The notes beneath the pieces are model-generated. The model saw nothing but the letters and a program-made list of their open reading frames with translations, searched no databases and was not told the DNA's origin. Shown here in pieces: positions 37,637-46,687 of a stretch of 64,000 nt of DNA (position 1 is the stretch's first letter; each line of letters starts with the position of its first letter). Location: contig NZ_CP040924.1 in assembly GCF_006351925.1 (NCBI RefSeq), forward strand, positions 2,795,001 through 2,859,000, in the 5' to 3' direction. The position numbers were made by a program, and so were the translations under genes. Origin of the DNA: Clostridium thermarum (GTDB lineage Bacteria; Bacillota; Clostridia; Clostridiales; Clostridiaceae).

Positions 37637-37933
37637 TTAATTTAATTCCTCGTATTCTACATCTACAATACTAGACTTATAGTTAGTATAATAATTGAAA
37701 TTCACTTTTTCACTCTCAATGGATTCAAATTCATTGTTTGATTTCTTCCAACTTCTTGTTTGCTTATGTTCATGAACCGTCCCCATTATTTTGCCTATTA
37801 TCCACTTTATTGCCCATATAATAAATATAACAGGAACAGCATAAACCAACACTTGAAACACTGCACCAAGTAACAACACTGGTCCCAAAGCAATAGCTAT
37901 ATAAGTAACTATATCTTTAAATTTATATGTCAT
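37637..37933 (-). CDS. Small membrane protein of unknown function
   Basis: 98 residues: an N-terminal hairpin of two membrane spans (about 10-45) and a hydrophilic acidic tail ending VDVEYEELN. No family was recognised. A 22-base REP-like segment (37763-37784) lies in the gene and encodes Gly-Thr-Val-His-Glu-His just after the second span. ATG 37933 has AAAGGAT eleven bases upstream. Confidence 0.55.
   Translation of the reverse strand: MTYKFKDIVTYIAIALGPVLLLGAVFQVLVYAVPVIFIIWAIKWIIGKIMGTVHEHKQTRSWKKSNNEFESIESEKVNFNYYTNYKSSIVDVEYEELN
37763..37784 (-). repeat. REP copy inside the 98-residue protein gene (22-base match)
   Basis: The minus strand matches 35714-35735 over 22 consecutive bases, beginning GGGGACGGTTCATGAA. 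It is the longest match outside the palindrome. Confidence 0.7.
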
Positions 37934-38209
37934 GCTATTTTACATCCTTTCTTTCTTTAAATGGATATCACTTGTACCATTTTCAAAAATACTTATACGC
38001 AATATGCATCTTGTATGTATTTATTATAACATGTTCAATATAATACAGTATTAATTATTATTTAAGAAGGTATTAACAATTAATGAATTTTTTTAATTTA
38101 CAGATTTTAGCTAACCTCTCCTAGTTTACTTGAAATAAAACAAACACATCAAAGTACTCACTGAGACTCTGACGTGTATATCATTGTTTATATCTATATT
38201 ATAATAAGT

Positions 38210-38854
38210 TTATTCAGCAGCATTGAGTTCTGCAATTAAAAACATAGTCTTCATTCCCAATGAAGTAAATTTCTCCTCATATTCCGTAACTACATTTTCT
38301 TTAAATTCGCTTTTATGAAGATCATAGGTTATATACTTGATTGTAAATCCACTTTCCTCAAAATAAACTTGAGAATCCGTAAAAAGCCCTTCGTCATCAG
38401 TTTTAAACCAAATCTGAGAACCTGGTTTCAAAAAGCCTTTGTAGATATTCAGAAAATTATTGTGGGTTAGTCTTCTCTTATTATGTCTAAGCTTTGGCCA
38501 GGGATTACAAAAGTTTATATAGATCTTATCAACCTCATCCTTATCAAATAGTTCTCCCACCCAAGCTATATTCATAGGTATCAGCCTTACATTAGGCAAT
38601 TCCTTTTCTGCTACCTTTCTAAGAGCATATATCAATACTTCATCCTTTAAGTCTATGCCTATATAATTTATTTCACTATGGTTTTCAGCCTTAGTAGTAA
38701 TGAACCGTCCCCTACCACAGCCCAACTCCAAATGAAGGGGATTATCGTTGCCGAAAACTTCCTTCCACTTTCCCTTGAACTGTTTTGGTTCTGTGATTAC
38801 ATAATCACTACTCTCCATCTCAGGTCTTGCCCACCATTTTTTCCTTAGTCTCAT
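38210..38854 (-). CDS. trmB: tRNA (guanine-N7-)-methyltransferase
   Basis: Methylates G46 of tRNA with S-adenosylmethionine. 214 residues, usual length. SAM-binding motif [13 protein letters not shown], then [38 protein letters not shown] (the TrmB signature) and [20 protein letters not shown] 38854 follows GCGGAGG. Monocistronic. A REP core (38700-38712) coincides with the codons of GRGRFI in the SAM loop. Confidence 0.95.
   Translation of the reverse strand: MRLRKKWWARPEMESSDYVITEPKQFKGKWKEVFGNDNPLHLELGCGRGRFITTKAENHSEINYIGIDLKDEVLIYALRKVAEKELPNVRLIPMNIAWVGELFDKDEVDKIYINFCNPWPKLRHNKRRLTHNNFLNIYKGFLKPGSQIWFKTDDEGLFTDSQVYFEESGFTIKYITYDLHKSEFKENVVTEYEEKFTSLGMKTMFLIAELNAAE
38700..38712 (-). 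repeat. REP core copy (inside trmB)
   Basis: GGGGACGGTTCAT on the minus strand, read in the frame GGA CGG TTC AT, which is the third possible frame. Confidence 0.6.
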
Positions 38855-38969
38855 TTTATATACCTCCGCAATATCTCTGTGCAGTTATAGATTTTTATAT
38901 CACTAGTTGAAATTGAGTCTGCCTATGGGATATATATATTATACAATTTTCATAACAATTAATATAGTT

Positions 38970-39018
38970 ATTTTATATAAAACTTATTATATATATCTCA
39001 TTTTATATAAAACTTATT
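38970..39018. repeat. 19-base direct repeat, period 30
   Basis: ATTTTATATAAAACTTATT occurs at 38970 and 39000. It lies just downstream of the ABC exporter operon. Purpose not evident. Confidence 0.6.
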
Positions 39019-39034
39019 CTGTATAAAAGCTCCA

Positions 39035-40180
39035 TTATATAAAGCTTCCCACAGATTTATTATTTTTAAATTTGTAAGCTGCGATGGTTGAGAACATTAT
39101 TGCAAAGGCTATCAAAATTCCCAGATTTACTAGTATTTCATTTAAGCTGGATCCAGTCTGAAGGCTTTCTATAGCTTTGAGCGCCCACCGTTGAGGCATA
39201 AAATCTGATACTCTTTGTAACACCTGGGGCATAAAACTCACCGGCCAGAAGCAACCACCCAACATACAGGTTGGAGTAGTCACCAAGGTAGCAAGACTTG
39301 CCGATTGTGCCGTGCTCTGTGAGAAGGCAATTATCACCATTCCCATAGATATCGATACCAATCCGAAAAACAGAAGTACAATAACCAGATATAAAGTGCC
39401 AATTCCGGAATTCATATTTAAAACATGGTTTATGGTTATTGCCACTATGGCAGCCTGAATGGCTACTATAATTAAATTGGCTAAGGTATTTCCAAAAACT
39501 ACAGCCTTGGAGCTCACCGGTGCAGTTTGTACTCTGTAGAAGGTTTTACCCTGCTTTTCCTTTATTATAAGACTTGAAGTTATTGTAGCGGCATACATCA
39601 TGAACATAATCAGCATACCTAGAGATCTACTTGTAGTTTGCCTGCTTATGGATACATCCTCTACTTTTCCTATGCTTAGCTTAATGTTTCCATCCATGTA
39701 TCCATCCAATATATTCCTGAATACCTCTCTTCTACCTTCTGAAGCTTTCCCTATAATCATTAAATTTTCAATAAACATATTTGTAAAGTTTTCTATCCAT
39801 ATGGTAGTGTCTTCGCCCTTGATAGTTTTCATACTTACCTTTGCCGATTTTCCCTTATAGAGTTTTTCACTGAAATCCGTTGGTATAATTATCACACAGT
39901 CAACCTTTTGAGACTGTACCAAATCATTTATCCCTTCTTCATTAACTTCAATAGCTTTAAATTTTTCTACCGCTGCTATATTTGATGCTAATTCACTGCC
40001 TAGCTTCCCTTGATCTTGATTATAAATCCCTATCCTGATGGTGCCGGAAGAGGCATTGCTAAAGAGAAACATCATAGCAAGAGTAATTGTTACTGGTATT
40101 ATAATAAACAATATAATATTACTCTTTTTTCTGAATATAATTTTAAGGGTATTGGCTGCTATTAGGAAAATTTCTCTCAT
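39035..40180 (-). CDS. ABC-2 type exporter permease (second)
   Basis: 381 residues. One N-terminal membrane helix, a large extracytoplasmic domain (about 45-170) and five C-terminal helices, the ABC-2 membrane layout. Typical stretch: MLGGCFWPVSFMPQVLQRVS. Its ATG overlaps the stop of the upstream permease (TAATG), so they are translated together and probably form a heterodimer. Distal gene of the kinase/regulator/ATPase/permease operon. Confidence 0.87.
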   Translation of the reverse strand: MREIFLIAANTLKIIFRKKSNIILFIIIPVTITLAMMFLFSNASSGTIRIGIYNQDQGKLGSELASNIAAVEKFKAIEVNEEGINDLVQSQKVDCVIIIPTDFSEKLYKGKSAKVSMKTIKGEDTTIWIENFTNMFIENLMIIGKASEGRREVFRNILDGYMDGNIKLSIGKVEDVSISRQTTSRSLGMLIMFMMYAATITSSLIIKEKQGKTFYRVQTAPVSSKAVVFGNTLANLIIVAIQAAIVAITINHVLNMNSGIGTLYLVIVLLFFGLVSISMGMVIIAFSQSTAQSASLATLVTTPTCMLGGCFWPVSFMPQVLQRVSDFMPQRWALKAIESLQTGSSLNEILVNLGILIAFAIMFSTIAAYKFKNNKSVGSFI

Positions 40181-41298
40181 TACGCTTCCTCCTTTCTAAA
40201 TAGCAGTACACAGAGGGTTATTGTAATAATTATTGATATAATATTTATTGCCAGTGTAGTTGAAACAGCGCTGTAATCATTATTATAGATTATATTGAGG
40301 ATGGCTCTGTTAACCCATCTTATAGGTGATATATTTGCAACCTTTAGCAAGGCTTCACTGCCAATATCTTCGATATTCATATATCCACCGCCTAAAAACG
40401 CAAAAGCTGGTATTACAGTATTCAATATACCATTGGCGGCTGATTCTCTTTTGAACAAAAGGGCCACTGCTGCTCCCAGAGAAATAAAAGCCATTGTCTC
40501 TGTAATCAGAATTATAGCAACGGTTAAAATATCTTCTCCCCAATTTGCCTTTAATATAAATTTACTTGCTAGGATTACCATTGTTAACTGCAGAATTGTG
40601 GACACAATTGTTCCAAGCATTTTCCCTATCAGCAGCTTATTCTTCGTTATTGGTGCAATCAACAGCCGGTTTTCTGTTTTTCTTGTCTTTTCAGATAAAA
40701 TTGAATTCATTCCTGCCATTGAACTATACATTATAATCAAGCTGACCATGGTTACGGCATAGTAGTCTATGGCTCTTGGTGCCTTTTTCTTGTCTAGAGT
40801 TGTTATTTCAACGGCATTCTCATTCTCTGAGCTAAGCACATACTGAGCGGCTTCCGGCTTATATTTTACAATCTCGCTCATAAGGTTAAATTTATCTATA
40901 AAAACCTTTAAACCCGACTCAACAATATTTGCTTCCAGGTCTAACTTTTCATTCTTATATATGATTATCTCATCATCTTTTAATACGACATAACAGGAGT
41001 ACTTACCAGCTTTAATGCTGTCCAAAGCACTAGTTTCATCCAGAGTTTCTTCAAAAGTCATGCCATTTTCCTTAAGGGCTTCTACTAACTGCTTAAAACC
41101 TTCTGCAACTGCTTGTCGGGTCTCATTTTTGTAGAGCACCTTGGCTTTAATCTTTGTAATTTCACCCTCTCCAAAGATCCCTGAAAAGGCTGTACCTAAA
41201 ATTATCATCAGCACCAATGCGAAAAGCGTCATTAGTAAAGTGCCCTTTATATCTCTAAAATTCTGCTTAATTTCCTTTAGCATTATGTTCAGCAGCAT
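40180..41298 (-). CDS. ABC-2 type exporter permease (first)
   Basis: 372 residues with the same topology as the next gene: one N-terminal helix, outer domain of about 145 residues, then a cluster of helices that includes FAFLGGGYMNIEDIG and ILNTVIPAF. ATG 41298 follows GGGGGGAGG. It starts 15 bases after the ATPase gene. Substrate unknown; such systems in Firmicutes often respond to cell-envelope stress or antibiotics. Confidence 0.87.
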   Translation of the reverse strand: MLLNIMLKEIKQNFRDIKGTLLMTLFALVLMIILGTAFSGIFGEGEITKIKAKVLYKNETRQAVAEGFKQLVEALKENGMTFEETLDETSALDSIKAGKYSCYVVLKDDEIIIYKNEKLDLEANIVESGLKVFIDKFNLMSEIVKYKPEAAQYVLSSENENAVEITTLDKKKAPRAIDYYAVTMVSLIIMYSSMAGMNSILSEKTRKTENRLLIAPITKNKLLIGKMLGTIVSTILQLTMVILASKFILKANWGEDILTVAIILITETMAFISLGAAVALLFKRESAANGILNTVIPAFAFLGGGYMNIEDIGSEALLKVANISPIRWVNRAILNIIYNNDYSAVSTTLAINIISIIITITLCVLLFRKEEA

Positions 41299-41313
41299 TT
41301 ATACCTCCCCCCT

Positions 41314-42247
41314 TTAATCCCGGAGCTTTCTGCCGGTAAGAGTCAAGAACACAGTTTCTAAATCCGGCACCTTGCTTTCAACATTTTTGATAGCAATTTT
41401 TTTATTTGAAAGATAAAGTATGACCTTATCCAAATTATTTATTTCCTTATGTGAGTTTATCTTTATAATATTTTCATCTATAACTACACTCATAACTCCT
41501 TGAATTGCCTTTATCTCTTCTTCCTTTACTCTATCTGTAGAGTCAACAGTTATATAGAAGGAATTCTTGTCTGTAATAATTGCCTTCAGTTCTTCCTTAG
41601 TACCTTCTGCAATAAGCTTACCATGATCTATAATTCCTATTCTGCTGCATATCTCCTCTACTTCCTCCATATAATGGCTGGTATATATAACAGTACATCC
41701 CATAGAATTTAACTGTTTCACTGAGTGCAGTATATGGTTTCTCGATTGAGGATCTATGCCTACTGTAGGTTCGTCCATTATTATCAATCTGGGTCTGTGA
41801 GCTATGGCACAGGCTATATTCAGTCTTCTCTTCATACCACCAGAAAACTGTTTGGGAAATTCTTTTGCCTTTTCTGTAAGGCCTACAAAGCCTAAAGCCT
41901 GCATAACGCTTTGCTTAAGCGCCTGTCCTCTCATTCCATAAAGACTGGCAAAAAAGCTTACATTTTCATAGGCGGTTAAATCTTCATATAGCCAGGTCCT
42001 GTGGCACAATTCCAATATACTTCTTAATTTCATTGGAGTGCTTAGCCATATCCTTCTCAAAGATTTCGATTGAACCATTATCTTTGTTTAGTAATCCACT
42101 AATGATATTAATGGTTGTACTTTTTCCAGCTCCGTTCGGTCCCAAAAGTCCGTAGATTTCCCCTTCAAATATAGACAAAGTTAGATTATCTACTGCCACT
42201 AGGTCCTTGAATTTCTTTGTAAGTTTATTAATATTAACTATCTTCAT
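41314..42247 (-). pseudogene. ABC exporter ATP-binding protein, split by a two-base frameshift
   Basis: The 5' part (42247 down to TGA at 41984) encodes residues 1-87 with GLLGPNGAGKSTTINIISGL (Walker A) and ends GIVPQDLAI. The sequence then continues in another frame as YEDLTAYENVSFFASLYG, FSGGMKRRLNIACAIAHRPR (signature) and IIMDEPTVGIDPQ (Walker B), to a normal C-terminus. Restoring one TA in the tract at 41986-41991 (GCTATATGAAG to GCTATATATGAAG) rejoins the frames as DLAIYEDL. Everything else, including both permease genes, is intact, so this is a recent lesion, a slippage site or an assembly error. Confidence 0.85.
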
Positions 42248-42346
42248 AAATTCTTCCTCCCTAAAAACTATCTTTCATTAATCATATTATATAAAAAAAT
42301 ATGACCTCCCTATAGTAAAGAAAGTCATATTCTCCTATGACAAAAG

Positions 42347-42979
42347 TCATACTTTACCGCCTTTTAAGTAATAGATAGCTATTTGTGTTCTATGTTCAAG
42401 ACCGGTTTTGTCCAATATTGAAGTAATATAATTTTTTACTGTTCCCTCTGATATAAAAAGCTTCTTTGCAATTTCCTTGTTGGATAAGCCTTCTGCCACC
42501 GCTTTGATTATATCTATTTCCCGTTCTGTAAAGTCCCTAAGATCAGGCTTAGAATCCTTCTGGTTCCTAAGCTCCTGCTTCATTTTGTCTAAAACAGCAT
42601 CCTGCATAACGCTATTTCCGGAATATACTACCTTTATTGCTTCTTTAATTTTATCCGGAGTATTGTTCTTAAGCAGATAGCCTTTTGCTCCATTGTTAAG
42701 TGCATCCATGATGTAATCATCATGATCAAAAGTTGTCAGGATCAATACCCTTACATTTGTGGAAGTGGTTATTTCCCTTGTAGCTTGCACCCCATCCATT
42801 ACCGGCATTTGGACGTCTATCAGTGCCACATCCACGGGGTTTTCCCTGCAAAACCTCACAGCCTCTTGTCCATTACTAACACAGGCTTCTACGGAGAACT
42901 CCTCATCCATACCCAAAATTATCTTTAAACTTTCCCTTATTAAAGGATCGTCATCCGCTATTAACAATTTTATTTTCAT
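42347..42979 (-). CDS. NarL/LuxR-family response regulator
   Basis: 210 residues. Receiver domain with acidic pair ADDD at 9-12, phospho-acceptor Asp in VALIDVQMPVMDG, and LTTFDHDDYIMDAL followed by KGYLLKN with the conserved Lys. C-terminal LuxR-type helix-turn-helix LTEREIDIIKAVAEGLSNKE and AKKLFISEGTVKNYI. It is downstream of its kinase (15-base gap) and upstream of the exporter genes, which it probably controls. ATG 42979 follows GGTGAGG. Confidence 0.92.
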   Translation of the reverse strand: MKIKLLIADDDPLIRESLKIILGMDEEFSVEACVSNGQEAVRFCRENPVDVALIDVQMPVMDGVQATREITTSTNVRVLILTTFDHDDYIMDALNNGAKGYLLKNNTPDKIKEAIKVVYSGNSVMQDAVLDKMKQELRNQKDSKPDLRDFTEREIDIIKAVAEGLSNKEIAKKLFISEGTVKNYITSILDKTGLEHRTQIAIYYLKGGKV

Positions 42980-42994
42980 TTATCCTCACCTACA

Positions 42995-44104
42995 TTAATT
43001 ATTCGCAACAGGTATAAGCATTATTATTGAAAATCCTCTGCTTCCGTCCACTATAAATTTTCCCTTTAGGGCAGCACATCTGTCTTCCATTCCCTGAAGG
43101 CCTAAACCTTTTTTAATTGTCAAGACTCCTACCCCATTATCCCTGTATTCCACCTTCAATATTTTATTTAAAACTTCTATAGATATTACCATACTTAGTG
43201 CCTTGGAATATTTCACTGCATTAGTGAGTGCTTCCACCGCATTATCGTAAATGCAGCTCCATTGTTCCGTACTTATTTTATTTATATCTCCACCATAAGT
43301 AAGCTTTATATCCAAGGTACTCTTTCTTTTGAATTCATCAATAAACAGTTTCAGCTTATTTATGCCAATCTGTTCCCTTGGAGGCTTTATATTCCTTAGA
43401 GTAAATCTTATATCGTCCATACCGTTCCTGAGAGATTCAATAGCACTTTGCAATATGAACAGTGCCTTATCCTTGTCCTTATCCAAAAGCAGCTTCACCG
43501 CCTCTAGCTGCATGACACTGCCTGTTATAGCATGTCCTAGACTGTCATGTATTTCTTGGGCAATAATATTTCTTTCTTCCAACTGTTTTGCATATATCAA
43601 CTGCCCTTTATATTCTTCCTCTATTATGGTTAACTTGCAAAGCTTATCTTTTTCTTGTCTCAAGGCATCTATTTGTTTATTCATATCTCTGAATCTATTT
43701 TCAGTCCTTAAGCATATATATATGATTATACAGCTTAGAGACGCTATCAATATGTAATTCTTTAATATCACCGCCTCCAAAGTAAAAGCAGGTATTAGAA
43801 GAAATAAAATTGAATAAAAAACAGATTTAAAATACAAGGCTGAAAGTTCCGATAGGTTGGGGATTAACAATAATATAAACACACTAGAAGTGTAGTATGA
43901 CAAGTGTATACAAAGTACAATAGAAATTATCACTGCGACCAGTTTAATTAGCTCTGAATTTATCACATAAATTGCTACATTAATAGTGACATATATAACA
44001 AGCAGAGCCACAATAACTGCAGCCCTGTATCCTTTGCCTTCTATATACGATACTATACAGTAAATCAATATTATGAACTTATTGAATAGTATATAGTTAT
44101 TCAT
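42995..44104 (-). CDS. HisKA_3-type sensor histidine kinase
   Basis: 369 residues. About the first 130 are a bundle of membrane helices with almost no outer loops, the layout of kinases that sense within the membrane. IIAQEIHDSLGHAITGSVMQ carries the phosphorylated His, and the ATPase domain has NAVEALTNAVKYSKAL (N-box), YRDNGVGV and KGLGLQGMEDRCAALKG. Partner of the response regulator at 42347. Head of the TCS-ABC operon; ATG 44104 follows GAGGG. Confidence 0.9.
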   Translation of the reverse strand: MNNYILFNKFIILIYCIVSYIEGKGYRAAVIVALLVIYVTINVAIYVINSELIKLVAVIISIVLCIHLSYYTSSVFILLLIPNLSELSALYFKSVFYSILFLLIPAFTLEAVILKNYILIASLSCIIIYICLRTENRFRDMNKQIDALRQEKDKLCKLTIIEEEYKGQLIYAKQLEERNIIAQEIHDSLGHAITGSVMQLEAVKLLLDKDKDKALFILQSAIESLRNGMDDIRFTLRNIKPPREQIGINKLKLFIDEFKRKSTLDIKLTYGGDINKISTEQWSCIYDNAVEALTNAVKYSKALSMVISIEVLNKILKVEYRDNGVGVLTIKKGLGLQGMEDRCAALKGKFIVDGSRGFSIIMLIPVANN

Positions 44105-44132
44105 AAACTAAAACCCTCATACTACTTTTCAA

Positions 44133-44780
44133 CTAACCAAACAAAATACTAGTTACATTTATAAACTTTGAATATATAAAACCTGCTGGTACCCCAACTA
44201 GATAATCCGATAATGGAGTTGCCAGAAAAACTATCAGAATTAATAATTCGTATTTATAGATTTTATAGCTGATCCTATTGAATGTTGAAGGAAATAGGTC
44301 CGCCAGTACATGGTAACCATCCAAACCTGGTATCGGAAGTAGATTAAAAATAAACAATACAATATTTAAAAGAATAATATAATTTATTATTTGGCCAATT
44401 ATATTAGCAATAATGGCATTGGGAATCACATCCCAGATATACTTGTAGTAAATAATCAAAATAGGCAAAAATACTATCGCAACTAGGATATTTGCTATAG
44501 GTCCTGCTAATGCTACCTTTAAATGATCCTTATAATAATTTCTAAGGGCAGAGGGATTTGTTTGTACCGGCTTTGCCCATCCAAAGCCAGCTACCAATAT
44601 CATTAAAAAACCGATGGGATCAATATGGGCTATCGGATTAAAGGTCAGCCTTCCTTGGAATCTTGGAGTTTTATCTCCTAATTTATCTGCTACAATAGCG
44701 TGAGCATACTCATGAAAAGTAAATGCTATCAATAAGGCTGGTATTCGTAGTACTAAATTAAGTAATTTATCAGTAGTCAT
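44133..44780 (-). CDS. Site-2-protease-family (M50) membrane metalloprotease
   Basis: 215 residues, six hydrophobic segments. H23-E24-Y25-A26-H27 is the HExxH zinc site in helix 1, and LLPIPGLDGYHVL supplies the Asp ligand. It is the short cytoplasm-facing type without a PDZ domain (like B. subtilis YwhC). Its start overlaps the stop of the upstream gene by four bases (ATGA) and it lies 28 bases before the kinase gene, so it may be part of the same operon. Substrate unknown. Confidence 0.9.
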   Translation of the reverse strand: MTTDKLLNLVLRIPALLIAFTFHEYAHAIVADKLGDKTPRFQGRLTFNPIAHIDPIGFLMILVAGFGWAKPVQTNPSALRNYYKDHLKVALAGPIANILVAIVFLPILIIYYKYIWDVIPNAIIANIIGQIINYIILLNIVLFIFNLLPIPGLDGYHVLADLFPSTFNRISYKIYKYELLILIVFLATPLSDYLVGVPAGFIYSKFINVTSILFG

Positions 44781-45790
44781 TTATTTTCCTCCTTGTTAAA
44801 TTCTATTTTTCTAAGTTCATTATCCTTTGCCGTAAAGACTCCGCCTTTAAAAAACTCCATAAATTTACCAGAATAAGTGAAGACAGCTTTGCTTTTAAGC
44901 TCTGTAATCTTTCCTTCTAAGACATTATTGGCGTATATGTTTCCTTCCCCATCTATATAAATATCTTCAGCATCTATATCCTCTTCAACCTCCAAAGCAA
45001 TCCAGTCATCCTCTGTACCTAACTGCTTATAATATATCTGCTTTTTACCTTCCAAGTCCATATCAAACAGATACAAATTGCCTAAAGAATCTACATCAAT
45101 AATAGTTGAGGTTGGACTAATTAAATCTATAGGATTTTTATTGCCGGTGATATAATATTTTTTACTGGTTTTGTCCTGATATATAACTCTCTTTTCTTTG
45201 ATCAGGTATGTCATGGTTCCGATATTTCTTGTAGTTGCGCTTAGCTTGCTTATTTCCTCTCCAACATAAAATAGGTCAGCTCTTCCCCCTCCATTAACCA
45301 CTTTTAATACTAAATCCTCAGCCTCTCCAAAGTCTACAGCATCAATAACAATATCATGACCGAGCCAGCTTAGGTCCTTAAAATCTTCCTGCAAGCCTAA
45401 GTCAGCATCATAGATTGTAAGCTTAAGTTTTGCCGCCCCATTTGCAGTACTTTGCTCAGCCAAAATCATTTTATTACTGTCATTATACCATCTATATAGG
45501 CTTAGAGTTTGTCCATCTTTAAATTCTATCCTTTTTCTCATTGATGTTTCTATATCTATAATGTATAGTGTATCTTTTGAATAATATGAACAGTACTTTC
45601 CATCAAAGGAGGATTGAAATTCATGAATATTCTCCGGTATCAATATCTTCATTTCATCCTGAATAGTAGGGACTTCTGCCTTAAAAACACTTCTGGAACC
45701 AAGCATAAAGTTATTTATATAGATTAGTATTCCTAATTGGGCAATAATCGCAATAACTACAAATACACCTAACCTTTTTAAAGTCTTCAT
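44777..45790 (-). CDS. Membrane-anchored propeller-like protein of unknown function
   Basis: 337 residues: one N-terminal membrane helix (about 9-29) and an outside domain of short repeated beta units such as DGKYCSYYSKDTLYIIDIET, DSLGNLYLFDMDLEGKKQIY and DGEGNIYANNVLEGKITELK, which resemble blades of WD40/YWTD-like propellers. There is no catalytic motif. It overlaps the protease gene by four bases, which suggests a shared process, perhaps as regulator or substrate. A shorter protein of similar design is encoded at 61528-62334. Confidence 0.65.
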   Translation of the reverse strand: MKTLKRLGVFVVIAIIAQLGILIYINNFMLGSRSVFKAEVPTIQDEMKILIPENIHEFQSSFDGKYCSYYSKDTLYIIDIETSMRKRIEFKDGQTLSLYRWYNDSNKMILAEQSTANGAAKLKLTIYDADLGLQEDFKDLSWLGHDIVIDAVDFGEAEDLVLKVVNGGGRADLFYVGEEISKLSATTRNIGTMTYLIKEKRVIYQDKTSKKYYITGNKNPIDLISPTSTIIDVDSLGNLYLFDMDLEGKKQIYYKQLGTEDDWIALEVEEDIDAEDIYIDGEGNIYANNVLEGKITELKSKAVFTYSGKFMEFFKGGVFTAKDNELRKIEFNKEENK

Positions 45791-45889
45791 ACAGTCCTCC
45801 TATTATATGCTATCATTATAACTATTATAACAGAGTAAATATAGTTACACCACTTCATTATTTTGTCAAAATGATTTTCTGTATTTATA

Positions 45890-45927
45890 GTAAAAAAATA
45901 AAGAACAGCTCTAAAGTACTGTTCTCA
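45890..45927 (-). terminator. Orphan minus-strand terminator
   Basis: AGAACAG and CTGTTCT form a 7-bp stem with a 10-base loop, followed on the minus strand by TTTATTTTTTT. No minus-strand gene lies upstream of it (45928-46214); see findings. The rest of the 45791-46214 gap is AT-rich and empty. Confidence 0.6.
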
Positions 45928-46162
45928 AAATAAGTATTTAATAAAAATGAACATGGATTTATTAAACTTTGTTAATTGTTTAACATATTTATTTTATCAT
46001 AAATTTACATTATATCAAGCAGTTTCAACAAATTTATTAGAATTATTTATTGTACTTAACTTACTACTAACAAATTAAGTAAAAATAATGTATAATTAAA
46101 TGTAGTTGAATTAATTTGATTTAACCTATGTGACAACATTCATTATTACCATGTAATTAATT

Positions 46163-46191
46163 TTGACAAACAATTAATATCGTAATATAAT
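46163..46191 (+). promoter_or_regulatory. sigma-A-type promoter of the Fur-family gene
   Basis: Perfect TTGACA (46163-46168), 17 bases, perfect TATAAT (46186-46191), directly ahead of the gene at 46224. The spacer (AACAATTAATATCGTAA) may host an operator for autoregulation; no clean Fur or PerR box was identified. Confidence 0.85.
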
Positions 46192-46223
46192 GAAGTAAAG
46201 AATATAATATAGGGATGGTGCGT

Positions 46224-46637
46224 ATGGACAGCATAACGTGTATTTTTAGAGAAAAAAAATTAAAATTAACCCCTCAGCGTATTGCCGTTTATAAATATTT
46301 AAAGTCAACTCACGAACACCCTTCTGCAGAGGTAATTTATAAGGCATTGCAGCCTTCATATCCAACAATGAGCCTGGCAACAGTTTATAAGGCTTTAAAG
46401 ACCCTTGTGGAAGTTAAATTAGTTCAAGAAATAAATTTAGGCGAAGGCAATTTCAGATATGACGGAAATGTTGTTCCGCATCCTCATGTACAGTGTATGA
46501 ACTGTGGTATAGTTGGTGATGTAGAAGGTATAAACTATGAAAATCTTAATACCCAAATTGAGGAACGTACACAATTTGAAATACTATCAAACCAAATTTA
46601 CTTCTACGGATTATGTCCTAATTGCAAAAATAAATAA
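46224..46637 (+). CDS. Fur-family metalloregulator (copy 2, PerR-like)
   Basis: 137 residues. DNA-binding part KLTPQRIAVYKYLKSTHEHP and MSLATVYKALKTLVEVKLVQ, then HPHVQCMNCGIVGDVEG with the first Cys pair and CPNCKNK with the second. The short length and PHPHVQCxxCG motif resemble PerR, but the peroxide-sensing residues cannot be assigned with certainty. ATG 46224 is chosen; 46215 lies within the Shine-Dalgarno region AGGGATGG. It has a consensus promoter and a bidirectional terminator of its own. Confidence 0.87.
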   Translation: MDSITCIFREKKLKLTPQRIAVYKYLKSTHEHPSAEVIYKALQPSYPTMSLATVYKALKTLVEVKLVQEINLGEGNFRYDGNVVPHPHVQCMNCGIVGDVEGINYENLNTQIEERTQFEILSNQIYFYGLCPNCKNK

Positions 46638-46642
46638 ATTTT

Positions 46643-46684
46643 AAAAGGCTCTATTCACCGTTATGAATAGAGCCTTGTTATTTT
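46643..46684. terminator. Bidirectional terminator
   Basis: AAGGCTCTATTCA and TGAATAGAGCCTT form a perfect 13-bp stem with a 6-base loop and T-rich flanks on both strands, between the convergent Fur and solute-binding genes. Confidence 0.88.
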
Positions 46685-46687
46685 AAT

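Noticed and set aside
45949..46080. Plus-strand 43-codon frame starting ATGAACATGG
   Set aside because: No Shine-Dalgarno and composition that simply reflects AT-rich DNA.
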